A stretch of 64,000 nt of DNA. It comes from Lichina pygmaea. Lineage: Eukaryota > Ascomycota > Lichinomycetes > Lichinales > Lichinaceae. A program made the translations under genes and the position numbers. Of the stretch, positions 1 to 13,287 are shown piece by piece; the stretch's first letter is position 1; every line of letters begins with the position of its first letter. The stretch lies in the NCBI GenBank assembly GCA_963422465.1, contig OY730172.1:992001-1056000 (forward strand), read 5' to 3'. Below the pieces are notes generated by a model. The model was given only the letters and a program-made list of their open reading frames with translations. It ran no database searches and had not been told where the DNA came from.

Positions 1-3000
1 AGATTCCAATCGAGTCTTGGCTGGTGGCGTTGACGAAGATTCTCTACGACCGCGAGCTCGCAGTGTCCGAACGGAAAGTCAACCCGGCGGATATCGTTCG
101 GGACTCCGACCTGATTCTGGGCAAATACACGATCCACGTTCTCCCTGAAGGGTATGGCATACCGCGCACCGATCTGTGTTCCAGGGCGCTAAACATGTCT
201 CAGATCCGCTATCATAAACCCAAGTAGCCAGTCCTACTGTCTTGATTCCTCTTCAAAACGATCGATAACGATCCCCATTCGAATCAATCAGACCGCTCCA
301 GTTCTGATTGAGCTCGCGCGTTTCGACCTGGACGACAACACCAACGAAACGCTTACGATACCTGCAAGGCAAGCCAGAGCGATGAAGAAGAGCTCCGAGC
401 GGCGCCTGCCCATCCATGATACTGACAGCCCGCTCGACCTTCAGTATGAGGTCAAAAAACCCGGCTTGTACCGGCTCCAGAAAGTCGTGGATGAGTCCGG
501 GCTTGAGGTTCGCAGAAGGCATTCCGAAGCGCTAGTCGTCACTTGTCCCACCACGTCTATCGAGTCGGTCTCGGAGGACAAGTGCAAGGGCGATCTTTCT
601 GATATGACCCTCCAGCTACGTGGGACGCCGCCCTTCAAACTCAAGTTCAGCAGGACCGTCAACGACGAGGACAAAACGTTTTCCTTCCAGAGCATCCAGC
701 CTGAAAACCTGGTTTCGCCGTTGATGGGACAGAAGCCGGCCGGACCGCTTGTGCTGCACGGCCAGGTCGACTTATCCTGGGCGCAAGTCCACAAGATCAA
801 TGTGCCCCTGAACGAGTCCTTGAATACGCTTGGCGCCTGGGTCTACACGGTGGACGAAGTCCAAGACGCTTGCGGCAACTCCGTCGAGTATTCCACGCAC
901 GTCAAAGAGGGCGATAGATCCAGTCACCGATCGTCGGGTCCAGAGCAAGCCTTCATAGTGCGCCCGCGTCCGAGGGCTAGTCTGAAGCACCGGAGATCGC
1001 CTTGCGTGCTGGAGGTAGCCCGTGGAAGGAGCGTCGAATTGCCCATCAACCTCGACGGCGTAAGCGAAGGGGCAACAGAACACTACACTCTAACTTATCG
1101 ATACACACCGTTGGAGGACCTATCGACGAATGGCGAGCATGCACCAAATGCCAGTATACGAAGCATCAGACTTGAAGACGCAACCAAGAAACCAGAGATA
1201 GTTCAACCGGGGCTCTACAGCTTGCTCTCGGTTTCGAGTGGATACTGCCCAGGCGAGATCCTGGAACCGACCTCGTGCTTGCTGCTCAACCCTCCAGAAC
1301 CTAGTGTGGTGGTCAACTCCGAGAATATCTACGACTCGTGCGGAGGCAACCCTATCGGACTGCTTCTGGACTTGGATCTTACGGGATCGCCGCCGTTCGT
1401 GTTGCAGTATACGATACAGAACAGGGAAGACAGAGATGCGCAACCGCAGCGCGAAGAGATCCTTGGGTTGCGCCATCAGCTCGAGCTGAAACCGTCAAAG
1501 GCAGGGCATTACATATACCGTTTCGACTCTCTCAAGGACAGCGTGTACGAACCACGTCCCATCTCAAGAGAGACTATCCAGCTCGAGCAAGACGTCAAGC
1601 CACCGGCGTCCGCTTGGTTTACGGGTTACCACCTCCGAAACGCTTGTTTAGATACCGATTTGCACCTGAACGTAACCCTCGAGGGAGAGGCGCCTTGGAG
1701 CCTTGAATATGAAATCATTCATGGCAAGAAGCGGCAGAAGCATCAGATCGACGACATCACGGAGAATCGTTACTCATTGTCGACTGGCCGTCTCCAGGTT
1801 GGTGGGCAGTACAACGTTGCACTGGTCAGCGTGCAAGACCGCACTCGATGCAAGGTCCTCCTGGACGATGTATACGAGTTTGGTGTGCGTCAGCAGCGGC
1901 CCAAGGCTGGGTTTGGGCTTTTGGAAGGGAAGAGCAGCGTCATGAGCTTAGAAGGCAAACCGGCTGCCTTGCCCTTGCGTCTCACTGGGTCCCCTGAATG
2001 GACGCTACGGTACCGAAAGGTTGATGACGGGCCAGGTCGAGTAAGGACGGCGAAACTTCGATACAGCAACGACATCCTCGAGGTTGACAGCTCTGGGACA
2101 TATGAGCTCGTCGAGGTCCACGATCGAGATTGTCCCGGGACGATTGACGAAACGGCCAGCACCTTCACGGTCGAATGGGTTGCCAGACCGAAGATTTCTG
2201 TCTCAGAGAATGCGGCTATCGACCAGGTCGACGGGAAATATGTGAAGCCTGCAGTGTGCGAGGGAGACGAGGATACGACCGAGATTGTCTTCTCAGGTAA
2301 ATGTTCGTTCAGGTCCACGCAGAACCATAGGCTGATGGGAGAGACAGGAACCCCGCCTTACACTGTCAAGTACCAGCAGAAAGTGTCGTCCAGCCACGGA
2401 TCGCACCTCAGCAACAAGGAATTCACGGCCGGTCTTGGGGTCGCGTCCATTGATATGGAGACGTCGACCCCTGGCGATGTTGAGTACAGATTCACCGAGC
2501 TGGCCGACCGACATTACGGCCAAGAGAAGAGGCAGAAGATGAAGCGTGACCTGCTCGTGGTCAAGCAGCGCGTCCACGCGAAGCCGTCGGCGGCGTTCGG
2601 CACGCCCGGTAGAACCTACAAGCTCTGCAAGGAAGAGGAGGAGGGCGAGGAGGTGATTCCGTTGGTGTTCAGCGGCGTCCCGCCCTTCTACTTGGAGATC
2701 GGCATCAAGCACCACAGCCAGCCACAGCCGGAAATTGTCCGGATCTCGGACATTCAGAAGCCGAAGTACGACTTTCGCATCCCGCATCGACTGCTTTCGC
2801 TGGGACGACACATTGTCAGCATCCGCACCATCCGCGACGCCAAGGGGTGCCAACGCCGCTTCGAGTACAACCCTCCGCACGTACTCGTCAGCGTCGCCGA
2901 CGCTCCGTCGATCCTGCCGCTGGAGAGCCGAGCGAACTATTGCGTCGGCGAGTGGATCTCGTACACGCTCTCGGGAACTCCACCGTTCAACATCTTCTAC

Positions 3001-3856
3001 ACCTTCCAGGGCGCGGAGCGCAAGGCGACGGCGTCGACGACGAGCTTCCGCCGCATCGCCGAGTCTCCCGGCCAGTTCACGATCACGGCGATCGCGGATC
3101 AGTCCAGCAACTGTCGATTCAAGAGCAACATCACCAAGACCATCCATCCCATGCCCAGCGTCAAGATTAGCAAAGGCAGAGAAACGGTCGTGGACATCCA
3201 CGAAGGCGGTACCGCCGAGATACTGTTCGAGTTCTCTGGCACGCCGCCCTTTGAATTCACGTTGGTCTCACCCGTCATGTCTCCGTCCTTCATTCTCTCC
3301 TTTCCTCCATTCAATCCAACCACCCTCCCGTCTCAACCCATACGCCTTCATCCTAGTGGTCAGCACGCTAACCCAACACTCTAGATACACCCGCTCCTCC
3401 GCGCTACTCAAGCACCATTCTTCCTCGAACAAAGCCCACCATCAACACCACGGCAGCGGCGGAAGCGGCCGATCTCAGATTCTCGAAACCAAATCCGACA
3501 TCTCGACCGAGCCTTTCCTCTCGATCCGCGCCTCGGAGGAAGGAACGTACGAGGCCGTCGCCATCAAAGATCGTTTCTGCGCCTTCTCGAAACTCGGCAA
3601 GAAGGGCAGTGAAGTGCGTGCCGGCGGGTACGCCGTGGGTGGTGGAGGAGGGGGAGGAAGAGACATAGGTGCCGGTGCAGCGGGACCAGGCATGCTCGCA
3701 TCGACCGGTTCTAGGGATAGGGCTGGGGGCGGTGGCGGAGGTATCGAGGCACGGCGGCCGGACGACGACGAAATCGTCGTCGCTCGTGACAGGCGTCCAG
3801 CGTCAGCTGGTGAAGTAGAGCAAGTCGGCCGTAGAGGCTGGTTTCTAGGCTTCTGA
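1..3856 (+). CDS. POM152: Nucleoporin POM152, partial at 5' end
   Basis: Membrane-ring nucleoporin that anchors the nuclear pore complex; only the lumenal part is in the window, the N-terminal cytosolic tail and transmembrane helix lying before base 1. Inferred exons are <1-151, 204-2296, 2348-3260 and 3385-3856. The 51-nt intron at 2297-2347 has no stop and keeps frame, so it is easily missed; removing it restores a clean SGTPPY motif. The lumenal region shows about eight Ig-like repeats, each marked by a G-x-P-P/E-F/W/Y motif (near 628, 1381, 1684, 1984, 2350, 2672, 2968 and 3238), the hallmark of POM152. An early stretch [10 protein letters not shown] is also typical of the family. The C-terminus is low in complexity, with His/Ser and Gly runs, and ends WFLGF. 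The stop at 3854-3856 faces the 3' end of UTP22. Assignment is from family recall of the repeat pattern. Confidence 0.9.
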
Positions 3857-3924
3857 ATACTGCGTGTCACCTTTTTCATCGAGTGGTAGTGTTTGACGTC
3901 AGCTTGTTAGATGCTTGAAGCTGC

Positions 3925-4015
3925 ATGGTTGATGTTCCATGTTCGATATTCGACCTCAATCTTTCAGATGTTCAATGTTCTATGTCCAATGTTCAACGTT
4001 CAATGTTCAACGTCA
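3925..4015. repeat. Degenerate ATGTTC tandem array
   Basis: Imperfect repeats built on ATGTTC/AACGTTC (for example ATGTTCAATGTTC) about 10 bases long, just after the POM152 stop. Probably slippage-derived 3' UTR sequence. Confidence 0.6.
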
Positions 4016-4088
4016 GCTATTTGTCCATTGCCGGTCAATATACCTAGCTAGCATGCTAGCTAGTTGACTATTTAGTTTTGAGACCCCT

Positions 4089-4114
4089 GGGGGGGGGGGG
4101 GGGGGGGGGGGGGG
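4089..4114. repeat. Poly-G tract, 26 nt
   Basis: Uninterrupted run of 26 G in the POM152/UTP22 convergent spacer. Exact length is uncertain because such tracts are prone to sequencing error. Confidence 0.8.
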
Positions 4115-4762
4115 AGCGACGTGGGACAATGTAGCGGCGTAGGCTGGAGCGGCGGGGGCGGGGAGCCATGGGCGGAGAAGGCATGAACAAGGGAGGCTTG
4201 AGCGAGGGGCGAGGACGGAGGACTTGATCCGTCCTCGAGACGCATTTTCACTACTCCAGCCATCCGTTGCAGTCACCGTGACCACTCCTTTGCATCTCCA
4301 CTCCAGAGAAGCCGCCGTTATTTGTGACAAGCCATGTAACTACCCCCCAGTCGCTTGTGCCATTGCTATGCAATCGCTTGCGATGGATTGTGGTTCGAGC
4401 GGAGCAGCTCCGTTTGGAGTGATGTGATTAGATGCCGTGAGACGTGATTAGATCAGATTGGATTCTGGTCGGGTCACGAGGTTGGATTATTTAGCGTGGG
4501 CGTGTTACTTTGCAAGAGCATTGCATTCCTGCGTCGATCCCGCTGCGTTTCTTGCGTTGGTGTTTCGGGCGGTTGATGGGTTTATCGAGTAGAGTAGAGT
4601 GGAGTGGAGCGGAGTAGGATACAGAACAGAATAGAGTGCGGTATGGTGGGCGACAGCAGAGCTTGTAGTGTGACTCAAAAGACCATGTCGGACGCTCCTT
4701 GTCCGTCTCCATCTCCATCTCCCTCCCCTACATGATGCAAGACGAGAGAGTACATAAGACGG

Positions 4763-7700
4763 TCACGGCTTCAAAACCTCGATCCGCGACACCATATCCC
4801 CGCCCAACCGAGCAATCTCGTTGAGGATAGCCGCTTTGTTGATGATCACTTGGGCGATCGTCTCGTCTCTCTTGCCGGCTCGGTGCTGCGTTTCTTGGTT
4901 CGTGGCGTCGTCACCGGAGTCGTCTCCAAAAGAAGCGAATTCGGACACATTGGTGGTGTCTGCTGGGGTGCTGCTTGTGGTCGATGTGAGGATAACTTTG
5001 GTCGAATATGTGACGGTGACTTTCCACGGTCTTGTTGATGTAGCCCGCGGGTTCCACAGCCCGGCGATCATGGTCCCGCCGTGGGTATTGTAGAAGAAGA
5101 GGATGTTGCTCGTGTAGATTGACTGGAGCATGAAAGACGGTTAGCGTGCGGGGATTAGGTTGTGGGGGAGCATGGTGGAGTGAGTACGTGCTCCATTAGG
5201 GAATTGCTTACTTGGAGTTCCTCGATGAAGAGGCGGATGGGTTGATACCCGGTCAACTGCAAGTCCTCCTCGGACATTGGCAGACTAGCTGCAGGGACTG
5301 TCTCGGTCGCAGTCGTTTTTGTGGTCGGGGAGAGAAAACGCGGGTTTAGGTGGATCAGAAAGTCGTAGTTTGAGGTTGGCGATTTGAAGAGAACCTGACA
5401 GCGGCACAAGAATATCAGTCTCTGTATCGTACCCACAACGACTCAAGAAAACACTAGGTGACTGCAAAACTCACAGCAGGTTCTAGATCCAGCCCAGCTT
5501 TGTGGGCCGCTGCACAAGCTGCTCGAGCCAGGGCTGTCATCCTCGCTGCTACAACCTTGGACGGACCACTCTGTGTCCAAGTGACGCCGTCTGGGTCAAG
5601 ATTCGACGCCACGAACAGGGTGACCTTATTCATTGCTGGGTCGATTCTTCTCCAGGCCTCAAACCTGGTGACTATGGCTTCCACGTCTTCTCTGGACAAC
5701 TCCCCGTTCATGTTGAGTATCAGCGGCTCGAGACGCCAGTCCCACCGCGACAAGAACCGAAGAGTGCGCAGAAATCCGGTTTGGACGCTCGACGGAGGCT
5801 GCCACGGGTACGGTTGGACGAACGTCCGAACCGCCAGAAGCTCCATCAGCTCCTCGGCAAAATGCAGCGACAGGAGATGCGAAGCAAACCAGGTCTTGAC
5901 CAGCCGAATAGTCTGAGACAGCAGCGGAAACCGAGTGCAGAGTCCCCGGACACTTTGCGTATGCGATGGCGCCTGAACAAATATTCTCTTATACTCAGCC
6001 AGAGCTAGCACCGCCTCTCCTCTCTGTCGAGGCCCCAGGGCCTTGTCTTTGAGCTTTCGCTCGTTGAGCGTTTCTTCTCGCTCGTTTTGGATGCGAAAAC
6101 GGAAAACCGATCCGTTCGGATGGATGAAATCGAGGTGGGTACCATTCAAGGTGCTATGCCCATCATTCTCCAGGGCCAGTCTGCTTGTGTGACCTGGTAT
6201 GGATCCATCGAGCAGCTGAGCAAGTTTGAGCAACAATGCTATCTTCGTCTGTTGGACAGCCACGAGGTCATCTGGCCATCGTCCGGAGCCTTCGAACTGG
6301 AGTACAACATCTGCCACCTCCGATGGAGCCTTCTCCCCTTTGCTCGGCGGTGGTACCATGGACGTATATCTCAATGCCGAGCTCGACCCTGAAAGCTGCC
6401 GTAGTTGCAAGGGCAATTCCTCGAGATGCCTCACGGCAGCTTCAATTTCGCTGAAGGCAGTCATGATGGACTGGAAGGGTGCCAAAGCCTGCTGGCTATT
6501 CAAGGGGCCCCCTGAGAGCATCTCCTGCACGCTGTCACCAGCGAACGTTATTGCGCTTGAAATGTCTGGGTGCACGTGTCGACGAAGTAGATGGGAAACA
6601 ATCTCTTGCGTGATCGATGACGCGGATGAATTCTGAGACTTGCCAGCCCAAACCAACGTCTCCAAGATTGCGCCGTCCTTGAACCGTCTCAATTCCGCCT
6701 TCTCGCCCCAGAAGTCGCGAAATGCGGCAGCCTCTTTTTTCTTCTCTGCTGATGGGCCATGATCAATGGTTCTACCAGCATTTTCCGCTTTCAGAACAAG
6801 TCTGAGCTCGACCTTGTCACCAACTGACGGCGCGTTCAAAGTCTTTGTTGACCACGTAGGAGATTTCCCTGGAACCAGGTCGATCGCTTCTACTCGATCT
6901 CCAAGCCCACGGTCCAGAGCTGCGTGTATCTTGTGACAGAGGCGCATGGGAGGAGACTCGTGGTCTAGATTTGCAGAAGGTAAGCGTCGTAATGGTAGAC
7001 TTTAGATAACGTTAGCGTTCAGCGCCAACGGCTTGAACTGCGCTTGAGTCATACCGGGCCATGAGATCGAAGCTCTCCAGAGGATCGTCGACCTTTGCGA
7101 TAAAAAGCTCGTCAAAGTGGTCAACCAAGGCGTCATTCATCATCTCCAAAGACGTAGTCGCGTGTCGGCGTAGCTGATGCGTTTAGCTTTTTGTTCAAGT
7201 CCACATGGTGAACATACAACCCACATTACTGTAGCTCCACGGCGTCATCTTGAACAGCAAGTTGACGCCCATGTCGGTGTCGAAAATGGTGGGCCCTTGA
7301 AACGCCGTAGCTTTGTCCTGGTCTGGCCCGGTCACAAGCGGCTTCGATATGACATCCCTTGCCGATAGAAACTGGAGCGTTGCTTTGAAGAGTTGGTAGC
7401 TGCTATACTCAGACGAAAGGCCTCTCTGTCCTTTGGAGTCCCTCCGCTGCAGAAGCAGCGCCATCAAGGTCGTCCATTCAAAGTGGCCAAAGCCACCGTT
7501 TCCGAGAGATCCACCGAAACCGCGTTGACGAAGCCACAAACGCCCAAGAACGGCGGCGTTCTTGAGACTTTGACAGTAGACGGATGCACCATGAAGAAGC
7601 TTGAGGTAAGAAGTAGCGACGCAGTCTGATCGCAACGTCGCATTGTAAAAAGGAGTTGGTGTGAGGGAATCATCCGCGTCATGTGCGGGCGCTTTCAATG

Positions 7701-8653
7701 GACGAACGCAGTTCCTGGCTGGAAGTGTCTTGGTTGTGGGAAACAGATCATCTGGGCCAACTGGGATTACACGGATCACGCAGCGTAGGTCTGACGAGTC
7801 TTTGCCACTCTCATCTGGCGTTATCAATTAGTTGGTCCTTTCCCTAAGATCGCCTTCGCTTACCACGAACGAGGCCTAACCGCAGGATAGGCTGTAATGA
7901 ATTCCCATTGAGATATTCATACTTGACATCAAATCTTGTTTCCCGGTTGTCCTGCAGACCTGCCACAATACAGGCTATGTAATATGCCCTCTTGTAGAAG
8001 TATCTGTAATTGAGGTAGTCCTTCTCTTGGAACAAACTCTGAATGCTCATTAGATATCACCAGCGGCAAGGGACTGTGTGGATGAGGTACCGATGGCATG
8101 GAAATTGACATATCGATTGAGACGGCTTCCTGCGTCTTGATTGCTGTTCCAAAAGCATAGCTTCCAATCACATTCACGCTGGCCGGTTTAGCATATGCGA
8201 GGGTGTATTTACTGCCGATCTTCGGTCGAGGATCGGGGAAGGGAATAGCAATGCCATGAGACTTTTTCAGCCGTTCCTCTGCATCCAGTATCTAGTGAGA
8301 CAGTCAAGATCAAAATCTGAACAGTAGATAGGTAGAGGCCGTACTGGCGAGTTTCTCCTAGCGGGAATGCTCTCGATGATAGCTTTCAGCTTGTGAAGAA
8401 TGTCGTCGATCTTCTGTCGCCGTGCGCCGTGCTTGAGGAGCATATTTCCAAGAAGCTCGTCGATTTGAAGCTTGAGAAGGGGGGATTTGTACGCCCCTGC
8501 CGACAGCATTTCATGGGCACTGGGTCCTGTGGACCTGTCATGACGGAGGGTGTCAAGTTTAGATCTTTCACCATCACCTTCACCGTCGTTCTGGGTATCG
8601 GTGCCATCCGCATGCCCGTTCAGCTTCCTCTTCTTGATTGCCTGTCGCTCCAT
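4763..8653 (-). CDS. UTP22: U3 snoRNP protein Utp22 (Nrap family)
   Basis: Nucleolar component of the small-subunit processome (UTP-C module) needed for 18S pre-rRNA processing. Start ATG at 8653; the N-terminus is basic and acidic, beginning MERQAIKKRKLNG. The coding frame is then broken by several short introns (near 8290-8340, 8050-8180, 7830-7860, 6960-7190, 5400-5460 and 5130-5160). Nrap hallmarks follow in order: VNVIGSYAFGT, LRLGLVR, LLHGASVYCQSLKNA with LGRLWLRQRG, then a 497-codon central exon (6947-5454) with VRGLCTRFPLLSQTIRLVK and FVQPYPWQPPSS, and a C-terminal FKSPTSNYDFLIHLNPRF block. The last exon ends EIARLGGDMVSRIEVLKP. These are the tandem nucleotidyltransferase-like domains of the family, which lack catalytic activity. 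The gene shares a 306-bp promoter region with SMC6. Exact splice sites in the 7-8 kb part were not all resolved. Confidence 0.92.
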
Positions 8654-8959
8654 AGTAAGGGCCTTGCTCTGGCAGAGAAATTTTGGAAGCTGGGAGAACA
8701 GTCCCTCTAGGTTCGAGGCGATTGCTGCCTTTCAAGGAAGAATGTGCGCCTGGACTTTCTCAGATCTTAGACGTACAGCACCATTTTTTAGTGTGTCATC
8801 CACTAACTTTACCGGTATGATAGGGTTCGTTTGCCGCTTAATCGTAAGTCACATGACCTGGCTTGGTCTCGCGCGTAAAACACGCTCACACTTAGCGCGA
8901 CTGCCAGGATCGCGTCGTGACGACCTCAGGGCGCACATCGCCAGACGAGCAGGTTCGGT
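8654..8959. promoter_or_regulatory. Bidirectional promoter region UTP22/SMC6
   Basis: 306 bp between two divergent start codons, so it must hold both promoters and 5' UTRs. Pyrimidine- and purine-rich, with no obvious TATA box. The boundary depends on the upstream SMC6 start at 8960. Confidence 0.55.
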
Positions 8960-11900
8960 ATGACGAATTCATCGACCCCAGAGATGGCGTCTTCAAAGCG
9001 CGGAGAAGCTCCAACGCTGAGTGGTGACACACCAGTGGTAAGTTGACGACCGTCAACCAACTGCAGGGTGCAGCCCACAAGTCTGCTCTTGCACATTTCA
9101 TGATTTCCACTTCCGACGACTGTGCTAACGATGGCACAGCGGAAGCGGGCACGGCTTTCCGACGAGTTCGCCAGCGCACCGGGATCCACAAGGAGTGAAA
9201 GTGAGGACAGAGAAGAGAGTGATATCGAATATAGAGAGGGCAGCTCGGACTATTTGGAGGACGAAGATGAGGACACCCAGCAAGCGACTCAGCTCATCCT
9301 GGAGCGGAGGGGCATCGTCATGGACAACATGCCACAGGAAAGTGGGATCATCGAGTCTGTCACCTGCATGAACTTCATGTGCCACACGAAACTACATGTG
9401 CCTTTTGGCCCGCTCATTAACTTCATCATTGGTCACAACGGGAGCGGCAAGAGCGCCGTTCTGACTGCCTTGACATTGTGTCTTGGTGGCAAGGCCGCCA
9501 CTACGAACAGAGGCCAGAGTCTGAAGAGCTTCATCAAGAATGGCGAAGAGTATGTACTAACTTGATGCCAAAGCGCTCCTCTGCTAAAAACTTTTAGCTC
9601 GGCGGTTCTGATTGTGAAGCTCAAGAACGGCGGCATCAACGCCTACCAGGAGGAGGTATACGGGGACATGATCTGTATCGAACGGCATTTCAGTAGGGCT
9701 GGAGCTAGTGGTTTCAAGATCAAGAGCGCAACCGGACGCATCATCTCTACGAAACGATTTGACTTGGAGGAAATCTGCGATTATTACGCTCTGCAGCTCG
9801 ACAATCCGATGAATGTGCTGACGCAGGATATGGCAAGGCAATTCCTCAGCAACTCTAGCCCTGCCGATAAATACAAATTCTTCGTCAGGGGCGTCCATCT
9901 GGAGCAGCTGGACCAAGACTACAAGCTCTTGGAGGAATCCACCGAGAAGATGGAGGCGAAGCTGGAAAGTCGGGTGGCCGACGTCAAGGCGCTTGAAGAA
10001 CGTGCATCAAAGGCTGCCGGCAGGCTCGCTCTCTCCGACAGACAAGACACCTTGCGACAGAAGATCAGAGGTTACGGAAGGCAGATGGCTTGGGCGCAGG
10101 TAGAGGAGCAGGAGCAGGTACAGTCTCACCGACGAAGATGCGACCTCAACATCTGCCTTTCTTCTGACCTTTCCCGTAGGTCCTTCAATCGCTGGAAGCC
10201 GACGTACGACGAGCGCAAGAGCGAATTCAGGAGGCCGAACAGAGTGTCGAAGGGGTAGACGAAGCCTTTCAAGAAGCGTCTCGTACCGTAGAACTCGCAC
10301 AAGGAGAGATCGAGGAGATCAGAAAGACCGCAGCCCCTTTGATTGACGCCAAAGCTGAAGTGCTGGAGCGTTTTGAGCAGAACAAGGGCACGCTTCTATG
10401 CGTTCAGGTGATTGCCGCTCGTGAAATCTTCAACTGGCATGCACTGATGGAAAGGGGCTAGTCTGAGCACCGTACTATCCGTCAACATCTGACAGCAGTT
10501 CACGCAAGGATAGAGAGAACCAACAAGGATATCGAGGCGGAAAGGGCGCGACTTGATAATGTCAATGGAGGTGCACAGGCCCGGAAAGCCGAGGCGCTCG
10601 CGGAGGCCAGAGCCAAAGCTATCGACGCAAAGGTTGAGTTTGACAGTCACCGCGAAGCACGAGCCGCGTTGGACAGGCAGTTATACGAGGCTCAGCAACA
10701 CAACCAGAATCTCTCTCCTCCAATCGCCGAAAAGAAAGCCGAGCTGGATAACTGCCAAAGAACGATGCAGAGTCTCCAGCGAGACCAAGGTCAGCATATG
10801 GCGGCGTTTCACGAGCGGATGCCTCTTTTGCTACGAGCCATCCGTGACGACGACCGTTTCCGAGAGAAGCCCGTGGGGCCGGTTGGCAACCATATCCGGC
10901 TACTCAAACCGGAATGGTCGTCCATACTTGAGAAAGCGCTCGGCGGAACACTGAGTAGCTTCATCGTGACCAGCATGCCAGACCAGAGTCTCCTATCCGA
11001 CGTCATGAAAAGGGTCAACTGGTATGAGATGCTCCATAGTGTGGACGACATGGGTGCTGACGGAGGATATAGCGTGTGTCCTATCCTCATAGGCAACCAC
11101 CAGCGCATCGATACGACCCAGTTTGAACCGGACCCGCGGTTTGAGACGGCATTGCGCGTTCTTGAGGTCGGGTGAGCACCTCTTAACTTCACGACAGAAA
11201 CGCTGACGGGCTATCTACAGATTGACAGTGAACTCGTCAGGCGTCAGCTGATCATCAACCAGGCAATCGAGCAGACGCTCTTGATCAAGGATTGGGCCGA
11301 GGCGAGCCGAGTGCTGTACGACGGGCCCAAGCCCCGCAACGTCAAGCAATGCTTCTGCTTGCACAAAGACCGCCGTGGATGGGGTATGCGGCTTGGGTAC
11401 GGCCGTGGGGTCGAGCCTACGAGTTCACCGATGCCGCCTATGAACGGGAGGCCGCGGATGAAGACCGACGCCGAGACTCAGATAAGGTACGTCTCTGCGC
11501 TCTCGTCCCCTTAACCACGCTCAACACCCAAGATAGGATCCAGCGCGAAAACCTTCAGCACCTCAAGCAAGAATACATGGACCTTCAAGGCCACGCGAGA
11601 GCTATGGATGAACGCGTCAGGCAGTGCGAGCATGCGATAGTCCGTCACCGCCAGCAGCAAGACGAACTTCTGTTAGGAGTTCAGCGGGCGGAGGACCTCG
11701 CGGAGCAGCGACAAGACGAGCTCGAACGGGACACAGTTCAGGATGGTCGGCTCGATGCGCTGGTGACCGGGCTCAAAGAGGCCGAAGAGGAGAAAACCAT
11801 GCATGAGGGCTCGTATCAGGAGGCAATCATCTCCAAGGGGAAGCTGAACGAGGTGGCCAGCCAGCTCAGGGCCGAGATGGGTTCGCTCGACGAGCAGATG

Positions 11901-13222
11901 AAGGATATCGAAGCAAGGGCGAAAAAGTTCGAGACGAAGGCGTTGAAGCTCACGCAAGCACGCCACGCTGCCCTTGAGCGAAAGAATCGAGCCCTTCAGG
12001 CCATCGACGATGCCAAGAAGGATGAAGGGGAAGTGGAGGACAAACGTCAGGCACAAGCTAACCTAACGGCGGGATGGGCGGTAGAGGCCGGCCAGATCTG
12101 CGCAAGAGTGCCTGTGGACCCCGGCGAGACGGCGGAGTCGCTGGACAAGAAGCTCGTCAGGCTCACGCAAGATCTGAAACGGTTCGAGCAAGAGTGAGTC
12201 CCTCCCTGTTCGGGTCTGGGTGAAAGGCGCTGCTGACGATATGTAAGGATCGGCGCGTCCCGCGAAACGATCGCTCACGAGGCGGCCGAAACTCGGATGG
12301 CATACAAGACGGCGCAGAGACAGTTTCGGGAACTGAGGCGAATAGCGATGGTGTGGCACCGCGCTCACTCCCAAGTCTCAGGGCGTCTGCTGAACCAGCG
12401 AGCAGGGCCTCAAACTATCCTTGAAGTATCGACAGGACCGGTGGAAGCAGTTTCGACGGTACATATCCGCTCGAGCCAGGGGTCAGTTCATATACCTCTT
12501 GAGCGAGCGGGGTTTCCGCGGTACTCTCAAGACCGATCATGATCTACAGGAGCTCGAGCTACATGTAAGACATCTTCCAGCCCCGAGTGCAGCCCGTGGT
12601 GGCCCCGCTTAAGGTGCTCATGATCACGTCGTAGGTCGAGCCGGACGAAACCAGAGCCAACGCGAAAGGTAGACAGACGAAGACGCTGTCCGGCGGCGAG
12701 AAGTCATTCTCCACCATCTGCCTTCTTCTCGCACTCTGGGAGGCGATGGGTTCCCCCATCCGGTGCTTGGACGAGTTGTGCGTGGTCCCCTCGTCAGACC
12801 CCTTACCAACTGGCAGCGCTCGCTAATATCCGTGCCAGCGATGTCTTTATGGACAACGTCAACCGGGACGTGAGTTTGAAGATGATGGTAAGCAACACGA
12901 CCGCAGTTGCAACTCGCCCGTCGCACCATCTACGGCTCGCTGATCGTATGCTACACCGACACTAGATCGGCACCGCTCGACGCTCCGTCGGAAAACAGTA
13001 TGTTCTCATCACGCCTCAATCGATGGGCAACGTCGACGTCGCGGGGGATGTTAAGATCATCAAGTACGTCCTGCTCCTGACCACAGAGGTTGCTTCTGCT
13101 GGCGGACTTTGCTTTCTCCTGATATTCCCTGGCTCGGCATCTATGCTGGTGAGACTGACAGGTGGTACTACAGGTTGAGCGATCCGGAGAGGGGCCAGAC
13201 GACGCTGCCATACAGTTCTTGA
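8960..13222 (+). CDS. SMC6: Structural maintenance of chromosomes protein 6
   Basis: ATPase subunit of the Smc5/6 complex, acting in DNA repair and chromosome segregation. Inferred exons: 8960-9037, 9140-9549, 9598-10117, 10180-10407, 10462-~11166, ~11221-11486, 11537-12194, ~12249-12350, 12406-12564, 12635-12777, 12839-12887, 12966-13063 and 13174-13222. The first exon encodes [18 protein letters not shown] and ends at a consensus GTAAGT donor; the ATG at 9131 falls inside the matching acceptor, so it is not the start. Walker A is GHNGSGKS (near 9430). Long coiled-coil arms flank a hinge (about 10800-11170). The ABC signature LSGGEKS (near 12690) is followed by a Walker B-type segment ending CLDEFDVFMD, which spans an intron, and by [13 protein letters not shown] near the end. 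The donor near 11166 (GTCGGG) is atypical; GTGAGC at 11172 joined to a later AG is an alternative. Confidence 0.93.
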
Positions 13223-13287
13223 TCCCCTCATTCGGCGGTCTTCGGTTCACAGATGTGCTCATCTAGGCGACTCGAGCATTCATCCAG

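Larger units (their letters stand above)
3857..4762. other. Convergent spacer between POM152 and UTP22
   Basis: No credible gene. The two flanking genes end toward each other here, so it must hold both 3' UTRs and poly(A) signals. It contains a short tandem array and a long poly-G run, listed separately, and a purine-rich stretch with repeated GGAGT/AGAGT words near 4590-4640. Confidence 0.6.

Noticed and set aside
9131-9133. SMC6 start codon at 9131
   Set aside because: Lies within a branch-point and acceptor sequence; the upstream exon from 8960 gives a better gene model.
11292-11520. Possible frameshift in SMC6
   Set aside because: An alternative + frame looked continuous with the coiled coil, but the original frame continues to 11486 and joins by a clean 50-nt intron to 11537, so no shift is needed.
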